Counted from the first letter of the stretch, positions 1 through 10,793 are shown. The stretch: 29,775 bases of DNA from CAYZBM01 sp964476705 (GCA_964476705.1 CAYZBM010000016.1:1-29775), one strand, 5' to 3'. Program-made: numbers and translations. Notes: generated by a model not told the origin, from the letters alone.

Positions 1-2
1 AC

Positions 3-695
3 ACAATTATACGTTATATGATTAACTATTTGACACAGTTATTTGAACATACCCGCTATGCCTTAAGTTCAGGTCTTTTGATTTTACTATTTATAATAAC
101 TTTATTTAGCCAATTATCTGCTCAAAAACATCATCCATTTTTATATTGGTTAGTAATCTTAGCAACTAGTACTGCTGGGACTACTATGTCTGATTATATG
201 GATAGAACTTTAGGCCTAGGTTATGCTTATGCCTCAATAATTTTGATTATAATTCTAATTTTCACGCTCTTACTTTGGCGTTACAGCACTGGCTCATTAG
301 CAGTAAGTAATGTAAGGGATAAAAAAAGCGAATTATTCTATTGGTTTACCATACTTTTTTCCAATACTTTAGGTACTGCTTTTGGCGATTTTTTAGCCGA
401 TAGTTCAGGTCTTGGTTTTATTGGCGGAGCTTTATTAATTGCCAGTTTAATTGCTCTTACCATATTAGCTTATTATTATACCAAAATTTCTCATATTATC
501 CTTTTTTGGACGGCCTTTGTGCTAACTAGGCCTTTTGGCGCCACTTTTGGTGATTTATTAACTAAGCCAATAGCACAAGGAGGCCTTAATTTGGGCACCT
601 TAGGTTCTTCTATAATTTTAGCTACAATATTAGTAGCCTTGATTATATTTACGAGCCTAAAATTACCTAGAAAAAAATTATCTAGTCACAATTAA
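3..695 (+). CDS. DUF347/COG4705-family multi-pass membrane protein, 5'-truncated by the window edge
   Basis: Integral membrane protein of unknown function. The visible protein is almost all hydrophobic helices with recurring DUF347-type motifs: 'FLYWLVILATSTAGTTMSDY', 'ELFYWFTILFSNTLGTAFGD' and 'FWTAFVLTRPFGATFGDLL', each an aromatic/W segment followed by G-T/A-x-x-x-D. Family members normally carry four such units; here only three are complete. The first in-frame ATG is at 18, but it has no Shine-Dalgarno, the frame stays open to the window edge, and 'NYLTQLF' looks like the end of the first unit (DYL in relatives). I therefore take the gene to start upstream of the window. Its TAA overlaps the TAA of the convergent giant gene within the palindrome TTAA. 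The family assignment is from motif recognition; no biochemical role is known to me. Confidence 0.75.
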   Translation, partial: TIIRYMINYLTQLFEHTRYALSSGLLILLFIITLFSQLSAQKHHPFLYWLVILATSTAGTTMSDYMDRTLGLGYAYASIILIIILIFTLLLWRYSTGSLAVSNVRDKKSELFYWFTILFSNTLGTAFGDFLADSSGLGFIGGALLIASLIALTILAYYYTKISHIILFWTAFVLTRPFGATFGDLLTKPIAQGGLNLGTLGSSIILATILVALIIFTSLKLPRKKLSSHN

Positions 696-3600
696 AATTT
701 ACCTTTATCACCAACTTTTTCTGAACTATCTGAAAGCATCAATCTTCCCGCACGGCTAACGTCTTCTAATTTTGTACTGACTTGTCTATTATATTCTTCT
801 AACCAGTTTTTAGGTCCAGAAATTTTTACAGATTCTAATTTTTTTGCAATTAAATTTGCTAATTCATGATCTTGCATATCCAAACTTACTAAACTTGCAT
901 CCATATAGAAATCCTTCTTATCACCACTAGCCGGGTAAATTCCTACAGAATATTCTTGAACTTTTTTTAAAAAGAATTGTTCATAACCTTGTGCTTCTAA
1001 TAAATTTTTTTTCTCGTCCCGCCCAGTACAAAGACTATATCTTGCTACAAATAAATCTAACCATATTAGCAATAGTTCTTTATAAGTATTATCCGTATTT
1101 TTAACTATCCCAGACTTAACTTTAAAGGAATCAATTTCTTGCTTAACTACCTTAAGCATTACGTCCAAACTTTCTTTAGAGATATCATTATAGAATTTTT
1201 TTCTAAAAACTTCTTTTATAGCAGGAATATACCCAAGAACGGCTGATTCTTTAACTAAAGAATTATATTCATCAGCTCCTTTATCATAATAACGTTGAGC
1301 TTTTGAATATATGGCTTTAGAAATAGGAATATTAGCTAATACGTCAATAATATTTCTTGCTAACTGAGAATTTCTTCCTTCTATTGTAATTATAGAATAT
1401 TTTCCTTCATCAACAAATTCATCTAACATATGTTGATACCAATTTCTATCAGAACGATCCTCAGAAAATTTTATCAGTAATTCTGCTTCCTTCTCCAATA
1501 AATTAAGCTGATCTCTACTTAAACTTTTGACATATTTTTGAAATAGAAGAAAATATATTTCTGTTAGATCTACTTCTCCCGTACTATATTTATGAAGATA
1601 AATAAATTTTTTCTTTATTCTTGGTTTTTCTTCTTTTTCTCTTTTCTCTTCTTCCGTTCTTTTTTCTTCCTCTGCTTTCTTTCTTTTCTCTTCCTCCGCT
1701 CTTCTTTCTTCCTCTGCTTTTCTTCTTTCTACTTTAAATTTATTATGGGCCTTTGTTCTTTCTACTTGTTCTAATAAATCTAGTCTTTTTCTAACCAAAG
1801 TCATAATGTGAGTAGGAACCACCTTATCTGACTTTAAACAGCCCGCTATAGTTAAATTAAATTCAGCTAAATCAAGATTTAAGATTCTATCTTCTAATTC
1901 TTTATTAATCTTTCTGTATGAGGATGTTTTTTTAATTGTAGTTCTATGCTCTTTAACATCTTCATTTTCTAATCTTACTGCTATAACTTCTCGATATATA
2001 TCAAAGAATAATTTATAAAACGAATAATCTAATACATAACGAGTCTTATCATTTTCAAATATTGTATTTAAATGTCCTGCATAAAATTTCATTAAATTTT
2101 GACAAATATCTTCTAATTGATTTAGACATCTTAATGCAGATTTACTGTCTTTTTCCTTGATAATAAAAGCAAAAATTTCTTTAGTTTGTGAAAGATCAGC
2201 CAGAGATGAAGTACTTTCTGCAACTAATAAATTAAAATAAGTTAAATATTGATTACATAAGAAAATTTTCATCTCCTTATTTTCTTCTTGCTTAAATTTT
2301 CTAAAAGTTATTTTTAATAATTCATTATATGCTTCTGATTTTTTAGAAAAACTTCTACCACTTACAACTTTTAAAAATTCTTTTTCAGCTTCCATATCAT
2401 CTTTAGATTCTAATGCTCTAAAAGCTTTGATAAATTGATAAGATGGACTTTCTTTTTTTCCTTCAGCTAAAGCAGCTAATTCTCTAAAATATGGCTCTCT
2501 TTCTTCAGAAGTTATAAAAACCTTAAACTCCTCATCAGCATAGCTTTCTATCAATAATTTTTCTAAAAAATATTTTTTTCTTTTTTGATGATTTTCTTGC
2601 CTTTTTTTCTCTTCTTCAGAAAGTTCTGGAGATTTTTTTTCTTTATTTTTCTTATTTTTTCTTGAACCATCTACAGCATCAGGAGCTATAGACTTATCAA
2701 TTTCTGCAAGCAAGGAAGATTTAAATTTGACAACATCCTTATCTAATAAATAAGTTACGTAAATTGATAAATATTTATTAGAATAATCATCTTGTCTTTT
2801 TGTTAAATATTCCTCAAATAATTTTATAGATTCTGTTAATGCTGCTTTATAATCAGATAACATTTCTGCATTTTCATAATTATATAGGGCCTTAAGCAAA
2901 ATTATATCGTTTTCGATATCTTCACTTACATGCGAATTATCTACTCCTAAAATAAAATTAAATAATTCTTCACTTTCTTTATGTTCTGTAACGGGTAATA
3001 ATGTAAAATATTCTTCGTATAATGTTTTTAATTTTTCTAATTCTGATGAACTCAAATCAGCTTTACTTCTCTCAGTAATAATTTGTTTTCGTAATATATC
3101 GGCCTTTACTTTTTTAGCCGAAATATTATCAGGATTTTTCTTAGAAAATGCCTCATTCCAACCTTCAACAACAGCCTTTAAAACCCCGACATCTTGATTA
3201 GGAAATTTATTTTTTAAATCAATTAAAAACAATATAGAATAGAGACTCTCCTTAGCCCTAGCAATTGGTATAATTATACCAACTTGAGTTTTTATTTCTG
3301 AGATAGATGGATTTTCTTTACTTAAAATAAGTCTAATTTTAGCTATAGCTGCTAATAAATCTTTAGGTTGATTAGTTAAATGAGAATATAAATGGGTATT
3401 ATAATCAAAGCCTTCCTCTATAATTTTTAAGGCTAATTCATATTGATTAGCAACTCCATATCTAGTTTTTGTTTTTTCATCTAAAGCTAAATTAGGAATT
3501 TCTACTAAAGAAAATAATAGAATATATCCTAATTGAGGGTTAGCATTTAACAATCTTTCACCATATTCAGTATATAAATTAAAAAGAAAAACTAATTCTT

Positions 3601-6600
3601 CTTTGCAAGGCAAACTATTTTCTAATTTACACTTTATAACTGCATAAAAAATAGATATTTCTGCAAGAAAATTATTAATATTATCTGAATTTAATAATTC
3701 TTGTTCTTTTAATAATTCTAAAATCTCTAAAATTTCCGGCCAAAAATGTAAATAGCCTATTTTTTTAGCATTACTTATTGCATCACATAATTGCTTTAAT
3801 AGTTCTTTTATTTGATCATAGTCATGATGTTCTATACGAGATCTTAATTGCAAAAAGACTTCTTCTACTTTGGCAATCGGATTATATTCTCCATATTGTT
3901 TTAAACGCCTTATATCTAATGGACCAAGCTTAAATTCAGTGTTAGGTTCATATTTATCTGCTAACTCTTTGACTTTATCAGGATTTAACCCTGAGCAAAT
4001 TTTATATAATTCTCTATAATAATAATCAGCTCTATCTTGCTCTTGTTTTTCTGCTAATTGCGCTAATTTATTTTCTGCAAGAACAGCTAATTCCCTTAAT
4101 AAAACTTTAGATGTCTTATTAGCGTCTCTTACTAATTTTACTGAATTATTAAAAATAGCTAGTTTATTTTCACTGCCAATTATTTTAGTTAAAAGCTCTT
4201 CTTCTTGTTGCTTATATTTTTCTGGTAAATCATTAAATAATTTTTCATATGCAGATCGTAAGATTCTATATCTTATATAATCTTCTATTTTTATTTGAAA
4301 ATCCACAGGATATTTGCTGTATAAAAAACCCATTCCTCTTAAGAATAATTTTTTTATATTTTCTAATAATTCTTTATCTTTATTTTCTAATTTTACTATC
4401 TCATCAATAACTTTCTCTAATAAATCACAAGAAAATAAACCTACAAAATTATATTTAAGCATATAGCTAAATATATAAATATAATATCTTCGCTGAAAAT
4501 CTTTTACATCTTCACTACAAGAAACTTCAGCTCCTTTAAAGATAAATCTAGTTTGCAACTCACCGACAGCAATAATTTTGGCAGCATCTGTTAGACCACT
4601 TACTATTTGTTTTTCAAGCAATTGAAGATCTGATTCTTCTAAAGAATCTTTTTGTAATTTAGCTATAACATATAATAACAATTCCACTTGTTTAAATAAA
4701 TTATTTTCTAAATATTCTTTACTATTTTTTTGTTCTCCATGAAGAGTATTTAATCTTTCTAAACGCTGCTTTATTTCTTCTTCTGTATAAAAAGATCTAA
4801 ACTGATTACTATAAAATATATTAAAATTTATGTCATGCAAGACTCTAATCTTTACAATTCGATTTATTAGGTCATTAGCAAAAAGATTTTCTAATTTATC
4901 TCTAAAAGATTTGAAATCTTTATCTCTTATATATTCAACCTGATATAATAAAAACGTATAATAACTTGAAATATCTAAATTATTCTCTATATGTTCTTTT
5001 AGAAATTTTATAGTTCTTGTTATACTCTCTGGTCTTACAGAAGAATGAGTCATATCGAAAATTCTATTATAAAAATACATGTATTTTTGATGCATGATAG
5101 AACGCCAGATTTTAGGATCTTTAATATGCCTTCGTTCTATATTAAAAATAAATTCTTCATATCCTGCAATTGGAGGAAGAGTAGTACTATAAATACTCTT
5201 ACTTGAAGGAGTTATAAAACATTCTGTATATAATCTAGCTAATTCTACATCCTTTTCTTCAGCACTTTTTCCTGCTGTAGATTTTACTTTAGCAATTTTT
5301 CTTATTAAGAATTTAGAATAATCTAAATGTAAATAACCAGTAGCTTTTTCATAAGCCAAAAATATTTTTTCAAGTTGGGAATCATCAATAATCTCAATAT
5401 TATTATTAGCAAGTACTTTTTCGTAAGCTATAATTAATGTTGAAATAGCAAAACCATCTCCTGGATTATTATTAATAAAATTTATAATTTTATTAATATT
5501 TTCTTTAAATTCTAAAGTATCAACAGAATATTTTTCTGCATCTAGAATAACTCTATATCCTAATATTTCCTGATCTAAAATATTATGTGCAAAATCATTA
5601 TAAACTGGAGCTCTAGCTAACCCTAAAATCTCCCTAAGATCATAGATTATTGATCTTTTACCCTTAATTTTAGAGGCATCTGCCGAATCTAACAAAGCTA
5701 AGGCATCTGTTTGTTTGCGAGATTCATCTTTCGTTTTATCATTACTACAAATCATTAAATATGCGGCACAATAACGTAAATAGCCATATTCTTCTGCAGT
5801 CTCAAATATCCTAGCTTCTATAACTAAAGAAGCAATAAATTCTGATATAAAGGCTGGATTATTACTAGAAAAATCTGCATCCATATAATCGCATAAATTA
5901 TACAAATGATCTAAAATAAATCTTTGTAGTTCAATTTTTCTATTAGATAAATTTGAATTTGAAAAATTCTTAGCAAAAAAATTATTTATTCCAGATAATA
6001 ATTTAGGTACAACATCAAACTGACCTAAATGATAGGCAGCTAATGCCGTAACAAATAATTGATTAATATTTTCATATACTAAAGCTAAATTAGTTCTTTT
6101 TAACTTTTTTCCTGACTTATCTAATATAGATAGATCTGCTAAATCTAATAATAATTTGGCAAACCCCTCTATTGGACTATGTAATTGTGATTTAGCTAAA
6201 TAATCCGCGAGTGATAATTGTTTTTCTTCTTGGGGCCTATCTGAGGTTGATTCTGGGACCTCTTGTTTCTGATGTTGCACTACTTTATTAGCACCACCTC
6301 CACCATCTCTTTGATCTTGTGCGAATTGGCCTCCCCGCTTGCTCTTAAGCGCTAAAATTTTATCCCCTGCTCTTGATAAATTTTCAACTGAAAAATCAAA
6401 TCTATCTTGGTCAGATCCAGATGCTAAACTCGATATTTTTTCATTTAATATTGAAGATAATTCTCCATAAACCAATTCTTTACTTTGATTTGTTGTTAAT
6501 ATTTGATCCAAAGCTGCAAGATCTCTGGTTAATTCTTCTGGCTCTAAATCATCTAAATAAACTAACAGCATATTTTTTGCTTTGTTATATCCAGCTTGTT

Positions 6601-9600
6601 CTTCAGAAGATTCTAATGTTTCTTTAGATACCGTTTGTGAATAATTTTTAAAGTTAATAAATAATCGGCTAAAGGATTCTAATATAGATATATTTCTTCC
6701 ATCCAGGTCTAAAAGATCTCTTCTGGCCCAAGCGATTCCTAGAGAAAAAATCTCTCGAGCTTTATCTTTATATATTTGTTCTTCAGGACCATTATATGTC
6801 TCTAGTATTTCCTTACCTATTTTAGCTAAACAGCCTAGGTCTAGTAGATTAATAGCTTTAGAGCTTTCATTTGTACTTAATAGACTCAAATATTGTTTTA
6901 AATTATATTCTTTAGATCTCAAATCTTCTTCAGCAACCCTTTCTTGCTCAAGCAAGGATATTAATTCACAAACAGCATAATCAGAATTTACAGATTTCCG
7001 AGCAATATAATTATAAAGAAATTCCTTACGCTGTTTTTCTTCACCTAGATTTTTCGCATCATAATAGAATAAGGCATCGTCATTAATAGGAGAATTTTTA
7101 TGTTCCGCCTCCTTAATAGTTAATAGTTTTTTATCTATTATATTAACACTGTTTAAAATATCAGCTCTCTCATCATCCTTAAATAAGGCAGAAAATCTAT
7201 TATCAGTAAGTATCAAGCCACTTATTGCATTAAGAATATTTATATAATTTATAAAAAAATTCCAGTTACTAGTAGTAATATCCGCCAATTCATAATCCTT
7301 ATCTTTAAAAGAATTACGTAATTTTAATAATTCTTCTTTTAACTTAACTGCATTATTATTTATCTGATATTCTATCATCAGATTTCTAATTTTATCTTCA
7401 AAAGTATTTTTATCTTCGCAAGATAATTTTAAATATAATTGAGTTTCAGTTGCTCTTTCTGGCAAACTTCTATCTGAAGCTAAATCTATGATTTTAGAAA
7501 CTTCATATTTTAGAAATAATATAGATTGCCAATTTTGAGCAGAGACATGATTTTCATCGACATTAATTATAAAATCATAAAGTTCTTTTTCTCTATGTTT
7601 ATATACAGGACAAAGAGTAAAATATTCTTGATATAGCGATTCTATTTCTTTAACTAATTGAGATTTTTTATCCTCAGCAGCTTCAGAAATTTTGCTCCTT
7701 AAGGCTAAAATTTTATCTCTTAATATTTGAACATATATAATAGTAGGCTGATCAATAACCATAGCCGCGGCAATATCCGCTGGAGTAGAGCCGTTTGTTA
7801 CCGCATATTTTTCAGCTCTTACAATATTTTCAAGTCTTACTGTATCATATTTTATATCACCAGGATAAATTTTAGCTAAATCAAATAGTAATCTAATTGC
7901 TGTAAAATCATTGAGATCGGCGTCCTTAGAATCACGGTTATCTAAGGCCATCTGTTTTAATTTTTTTATAGCAGCTTTAAACTCAACTGATGATCTATCT
8001 TCTCTTTTAGCATCAATTTCTTGAGCACACTCTACTAAGGCAAATGTCTTAGTATATATATCACGACCTAAATCACCATTTCCGTAAATACCATTGTCTT
8101 TTATTGAACAGATTAATTTTTTATATGGTTCTCTAAAATTACTATTACAAAATAAATTTCTTTTTGCTAAAAAGAATAAATTATCGGTCTGTTCTTCATC
8201 TATTCTTGCACTATACCTACTATATAAATCTAATAGATACTCTGCTACATGCTCGTTATAACTTTTCCTGTCGAGAAAAAAACATAGTTTTCCTAATACT
8301 AAAGAAACATACCTACCCTTATCTTTAGTTTCTAAATAATTATTATTTTCAATATTATTTTTTACATATTCTTTTATCGCCGCTATAATTCTTTCTGCAG
8401 CATCAAAACTAACAAATCTTACCTTTGGAAGATAAGTAAATATAGCCTCTATTGATTGAGCAATATCTTCTAACGAGCTATATGATAAATCTAGAAGAGC
8501 TTTCTCAAATTCTAAAGCTATATTATCGGCATTATCTTTAGGGATTATTCTTCCAAGATAAGCTGCTTCTCTCTGTTCTAATTTTAAATTAATATTTTTA
8601 TATTTTTCTACTTTTTCTAAAATTGTTATAAGTTCTTTGTTCTCTTGATTTTCTTCCTGCTTTTTCTCTTGTTCTGGCTTTTCTTCTTGTTGTTGTTTTT
8701 GTAGATAATCTGACAATGCTACTACTTTAGTATCTTTAGATATTTTCTTTCTCATTATTTTATCATAAATATCATAAATACAGTTAAATGAGTTTCTATA
8801 AACTTTATATTTTTCTACATCTTTACACGGATAGATAATTGCAAAATATTTGTCATAAGATGACATTACATCTTCACAAATAGTTTGTAGTTTATCAATT
8901 GATGTTTGTAATTCTGGATTAGTAGCTAGCCTATCTCTTAGGGAATCATTTATACTCTTTAGCTGATCTACCGGCACTAAAGATAAATCTCCATCTTTAG
9001 CTAATATAGCTAATAAATCTATGTATTTCGCTAATAAAGTATTTTTTGTTTTTTTATCATCCAATAGAGTTATTTTATTGTAGGTTAATTTAAGTAACTC
9101 TAAAGCTATTTCATTATGTTCTTCAATATCTGGGTTTTTTAGTGCTACCCATAATTTTTCTTCCTCAACTTCACTTAAAATTTCTTGATTAGATAATTTC
9201 TCCAAAGAATTTATCAGATCTATATATGTTTTTTCTATTGAATTATCATAATATTTTTTATCTTTATTTTTAATATATTTTGCTAAATCACCTAATTCTT
9301 TAAACCAACTATTTTTATCCGCCTTCCTTACTTTTTCTCTAAATTTATCATCTCTATAATAGAACATTAAAAATGATTTGATTATATAAAATAAATCTCT
9401 TTTCTTATTTAACTCCTCATTTATATCTAGTTTTATTTTTTTACTACTTTTTGTATATTTTTCTTCAAAGTCTGCTTTTATATTTACAAATTGTTGATAA
9501 AGTATTTGAGTATCTTTATCTTTTAAATATGAAGTTATTTTTAACGTAACTATATGACGATATTCACCAGCAATATATGATGTTTGTTTATCTCTAGAGG

Positions 9601-10714
9601 CAAAACCATTTACTACCTCAGCCAAAGAGGGAGGCTTTGGTTCCTTTGATCTTTGAGAATATATTAAATCTGATATTTCTATTAGGCAAGATTCAAGTTT
9701 ATTTAGAGAATCTTTTTTACTTATTAAAGATTGATCTTTCCTATAAAAATCAATCTTTAATTCTAATATCTCTAACCAGTCTTTCTCACTAAATTTTTCC
9801 TTTTTTAATTCTTCTAAGAAATCCATTCTAGAAAAAATATTATTTTCTTTTGTTAATTTTTCTTCAAACTCTATCAAATATTCAACAGCGGTTATACTGC
9901 CATATTCTTTAGCAAATCTTTCTAGATCAGTAATATATTTTTTAAGATCAAGATCTTTTTTTTCTTCTTCCTTCTCTTCTTTCGCTGCTTTTTTTGCTAA
10001 AATATTTTTTATATTTGCAACAATTCTTAATAATCTATTCTCATCTGCCTTGTTTACACTAAATTTATATTTAGTACCTTTACCATCATCATGCTCAAAA
10101 TATTCTGGAGGATTTTTTTCTGCTTCTGTTTCAGCTCCCAATATCTGTAAGCTTAATTCATATTGATTAGTTGAATATTTTTTCCTTGCTTGTTGATCTT
10201 TAAGTTCGGACAATTCACGATCTAAAGTAAATTTATTATCTTTAATCTCTAGTAAAGCCATAGCTATTTTTCCTCTAAAATAACTATGTTCATTATTTAA
10301 ACCAAATAATTTATCTCCAGTTTTATCATATATATTTAGTAATAAATTAGCTAATAAGTTGCTTGAGCTATCATCTATAAACTCTACATGCTGATCTAAC
10401 AACTTATATATATTATCAGCAATAAATCTACAAAGACTATAAAATGTATCTTCTGGTAATGCTTTCGTATCTTTTGAATGATCTAAATTATTAAACAGTA
10501 AAATTTCTCTTAAAGCATCATTTATTATTTTGCATTTATTATTAAATTGTTCTTTATCTTCCTTTTCATTTTGTTTTTCAAACAAAGACGTTAACAATCC
10601 GAATAATCGAGCTTTATCTTCAGCTTTATTTATTTTAAAATTTGAAATTTGTTTTCCCAAAGTCTCTAAAGGAGTAAATTTAGAAGGGGAAGTAGCAGAT
10701 TTACCATGTGCCAT
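692..10714 (-). CDS. Giant 3340-aa helical-repeat protein, function unknown
   Basis: Uninterrupted 3340-codon gene. I recognise no catalytic domain. The protein is Lys/Glu/Leu/Ile-rich and looks almost entirely alpha-helical, in the style of TPR/HAT-like solenoids. No signal peptide or membrane segment is visible (N-terminus MAHGKSATSPSKF). A module ending in Y-x-x-YF-x-L-x-P...FI-x-x-D recurs near residues 536-653, 940-1057, 1752-1868 and 2492-2596, with a weaker copy near 2816-2883. Charged low-complexity stretches lie near residues 242-255, 680-700 and 2995-3035 (EEEKRKKAEEEKR coiled coil). A Gly/Gln-rich linker near 1465-1510 splits the protein into two halves. A Sel1-like stretch (AQRYYDKGAD...ESAVLGYIPA) lies near 3145-3180. 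The start follows a weak TTTAGG. It is 79 bp downstream of kdpD on the same strand and may have its own promoter. A cytoplasmic scaffold or host-directed effector is possible but unproven. Confidence 0.9.
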   Translation of the reverse strand: MAHGKSATSPSKFTPLETLGKQISNFKINKAEDKARLFGLLTSLFEKQNEKEDKEQFNNKCKIINDALREILLFNNLDHSKDTKALPEDTFYSLCRFIADNIYKLLDQHVEFIDDSSSNLLANLLLNIYDKTGDKLFGLNNEHSYFRGKIAMALLEIKDNKFTLDRELSELKDQQARKKYSTNQYELSLQILGAETEAEKNPPEYFEHDDGKGTKYKFSVNKADENRLLRIVANIKNILAKKAAKEEKEEEKKDLDLKKYITDLERFAKEYGSITAVEYLIEFEEKLTKENNIFSRMDFLEELKKEKFSEKDWLEILELKIDFYRKDQSLISKKDSLNKLESCLIEISDLIYSQRSKEPKPPSLAEVVNGFASRDKQTSYIAGEYRHIVTLKITSYLKDKDTQILYQQFVNIKADFEEKYTKSSKKIKLDINEELNKKRDLFYIIKSFLMFYYRDDKFREKVRKADKNSWFKELGDLAKYIKNKDKKYYDNSIEKTYIDLINSLEKLSNQEILSEVEEEKLWVALKNPDIEEHNEIALELLKLTYNKITLLDDKKTKNTLLAKYIDLLAILAKDGDLSLVPVDQLKSINDSLRDRLATNPELQTSIDKLQTICEDVMSSYDKYFAIIYPCKDVEKYKVYRNSFNCIYDIYDKIMRKKISKDTKVVALSDYLQKQQQEEKPEQEKKQEENQENKELITILEKVEKYKNINLKLEQREAAYLGRIIPKDNADNIALEFEKALLDLSYSSLEDIAQSIEAIFTYLPKVRFVSFDAAERIIAAIKEYVKNNIENNNYLETKDKGRYVSLVLGKLCFFLDRKSYNEHVAEYLLDLYSRYSARIDEEQTDNLFFLAKRNLFCNSNFREPYKKLICSIKDNGIYGNGDLGRDIYTKTFALVECAQEIDAKREDRSSVEFKAAIKKLKQMALDNRDSKDADLNDFTAIRLLFDLAKIYPGDIKYDTVRLENIVRAEKYAVTNGSTPADIAAAMVIDQPTIIYVQILRDKILALRSKISEAAEDKKSQLVKEIESLYQEYFTLCPVYKHREKELYDFIINVDENHVSAQNWQSILFLKYEVSKIIDLASDRSLPERATETQLYLKLSCEDKNTFEDKIRNLMIEYQINNNAVKLKEELLKLRNSFKDKDYELADITTSNWNFFINYINILNAISGLILTDNRFSALFKDDERADILNSVNIIDKKLLTIKEAEHKNSPINDDALFYYDAKNLGEEKQRKEFLYNYIARKSVNSDYAVCELISLLEQERVAEEDLRSKEYNLKQYLSLLSTNESSKAINLLDLGCLAKIGKEILETYNGPEEQIYKDKAREIFSLGIAWARRDLLDLDGRNISILESFSRLFINFKNYSQTVSKETLESSEEQAGYNKAKNMLLVYLDDLEPEELTRDLAALDQILTTNQSKELVYGELSSILNEKISSLASGSDQDRFDFSVENLSRAGDKILALKSKRGGQFAQDQRDGGGGANKVVQHQKQEVPESTSDRPQEEKQLSLADYLAKSQLHSPIEGFAKLLLDLADLSILDKSGKKLKRTNLALVYENINQLFVTALAAYHLGQFDVVPKLLSGINNFFAKNFSNSNLSNRKIELQRFILDHLYNLCDYMDADFSSNNPAFISEFIASLVIEARIFETAEEYGYLRYCAAYLMICSNDKTKDESRKQTDALALLDSADASKIKGKRSIIYDLREILGLARAPVYNDFAHNILDQEILGYRVILDAEKYSVDTLEFKENINKIINFINNNPGDGFAISTLIIAYEKVLANNNIEIIDDSQLEKIFLAYEKATGYLHLDYSKFLIRKIAKVKSTAGKSAEEKDVELARLYTECFITPSSKSIYSTTLPPIAGYEEFIFNIERRHIKDPKIWRSIMHQKYMYFYNRIFDMTHSSVRPESITRTIKFLKEHIENNLDISSYYTFLLYQVEYIRDKDFKSFRDKLENLFANDLINRIVKIRVLHDINFNIFYSNQFRSFYTEEEIKQRLERLNTLHGEQKNSKEYLENNLFKQVELLLYVIAKLQKDSLEESDLQLLEKQIVSGLTDAAKIIAVGELQTRFIFKGAEVSCSEDVKDFQRRYYIYIFSYMLKYNFVGLFSCDLLEKVIDEIVKLENKDKELLENIKKLFLRGMGFLYSKYPVDFQIKIEDYIRYRILRSAYEKLFNDLPEKYKQQEEELLTKIIGSENKLAIFNNSVKLVRDANKTSKVLLRELAVLAENKLAQLAEKQEQDRADYYYRELYKICSGLNPDKVKELADKYEPNTEFKLGPLDIRRLKQYGEYNPIAKVEEVFLQLRSRIEHHDYDQIKELLKQLCDAISNAKKIGYLHFWPEILEILELLKEQELLNSDNINNFLAEISIFYAVIKCKLENSLPCKEELVFLFNLYTEYGERLLNANPQLGYILLFSLVEIPNLALDEKTKTRYGVANQYELALKIIEEGFDYNTHLYSHLTNQPKDLLAAIAKIRLILSKENPSISEIKTQVGIIIPIARAKESLYSILFLIDLKNKFPNQDVGVLKAVVEGWNEAFSKKNPDNISAKKVKADILRKQIITERSKADLSSSELEKLKTLYEEYFTLLPVTEHKESEELFNFILGVDNSHVSEDIENDIILLKALYNYENAEMLSDYKAALTESIKLFEEYLTKRQDDYSNKYLSIYVTYLLDKDVVKFKSSLLAEIDKSIAPDAVDGSRKNKKNKEKKSPELSEEEKKRQENHQKRKKYFLEKLLIESYADEEFKVFITSEEREPYFRELAALAEGKKESPSYQFIKAFRALESKDDMEAEKEFLKVVSGRSFSKKSEAYNELLKITFRKFKQEENKEMKIFLCNQYLTYFNLLVAESTSSLADLSQTKEIFAFIIKEKDSKSALRCLNQLEDICQNLMKFYAGHLNTIFENDKTRYVLDYSFYKLFFDIYREVIAVRLENEDVKEHRTTIKKTSSYRKINKELEDRILNLDLAEFNLTIAGCLKSDKVVPTHIMTLVRKRLDLLEQVERTKAHNKFKVERRKAEEERRAEEEKRKKAEEEKRTEEEKREKEEKPRIKKKFIYLHKYSTGEVDLTEIYFLLFQKYVKSLSRDQLNLLEKEAELLIKFSEDRSDRNWYQHMLDEFVDEGKYSIITIEGRNSQLARNIIDVLANIPISKAIYSKAQRYYDKGADEYNSLVKESAVLGYIPAIKEVFRKKFYNDISKESLDVMLKVVKQEIDSFKVKSGIVKNTDNTYKELLLIWLDLFVARYSLCTGRDEKKNLLEAQGYEQFFLKKVQEYSVGIYPASGDKKDFYMDASLVSLDMQDHELANLIAKKLESVKISGPKNWLEEYNRQVSTKLEDVSRAGRLMLSDSSEKVGDKGKF

Positions 10715-10753
10715 AATTTAAAACCTAAATTAATTAAATAAACTTAATTTAGT

Positions 10754-10783
10754 AATATATTTTATAAATTATGAATGCAACAA
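10754..10783 (-). promoter_or_regulatory. Possible sigma70-like promoter of the giant helical gene
   Basis: In the 79-bp gap after kdpD, the minus strand reads TTGTTG (10783-10778), an 18-bp spacer, then TATATT (10759-10754), about 40 nt before the giant gene's ATG. The region is so AT-rich that chance matches are common, and read-through from kdpD is also possible. No hairpin terminator is visible in this gap. Confidence 0.3.
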
Positions 10784-10793
10784 TTATAGTAGA

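Noticed and set aside
1592..1774. Phe-rich 60-codon plus-strand frame
   Set aside because: It is the reverse image of the Lys/Glu coiled-coil codons in the giant helical gene, not a membrane peptide gene.
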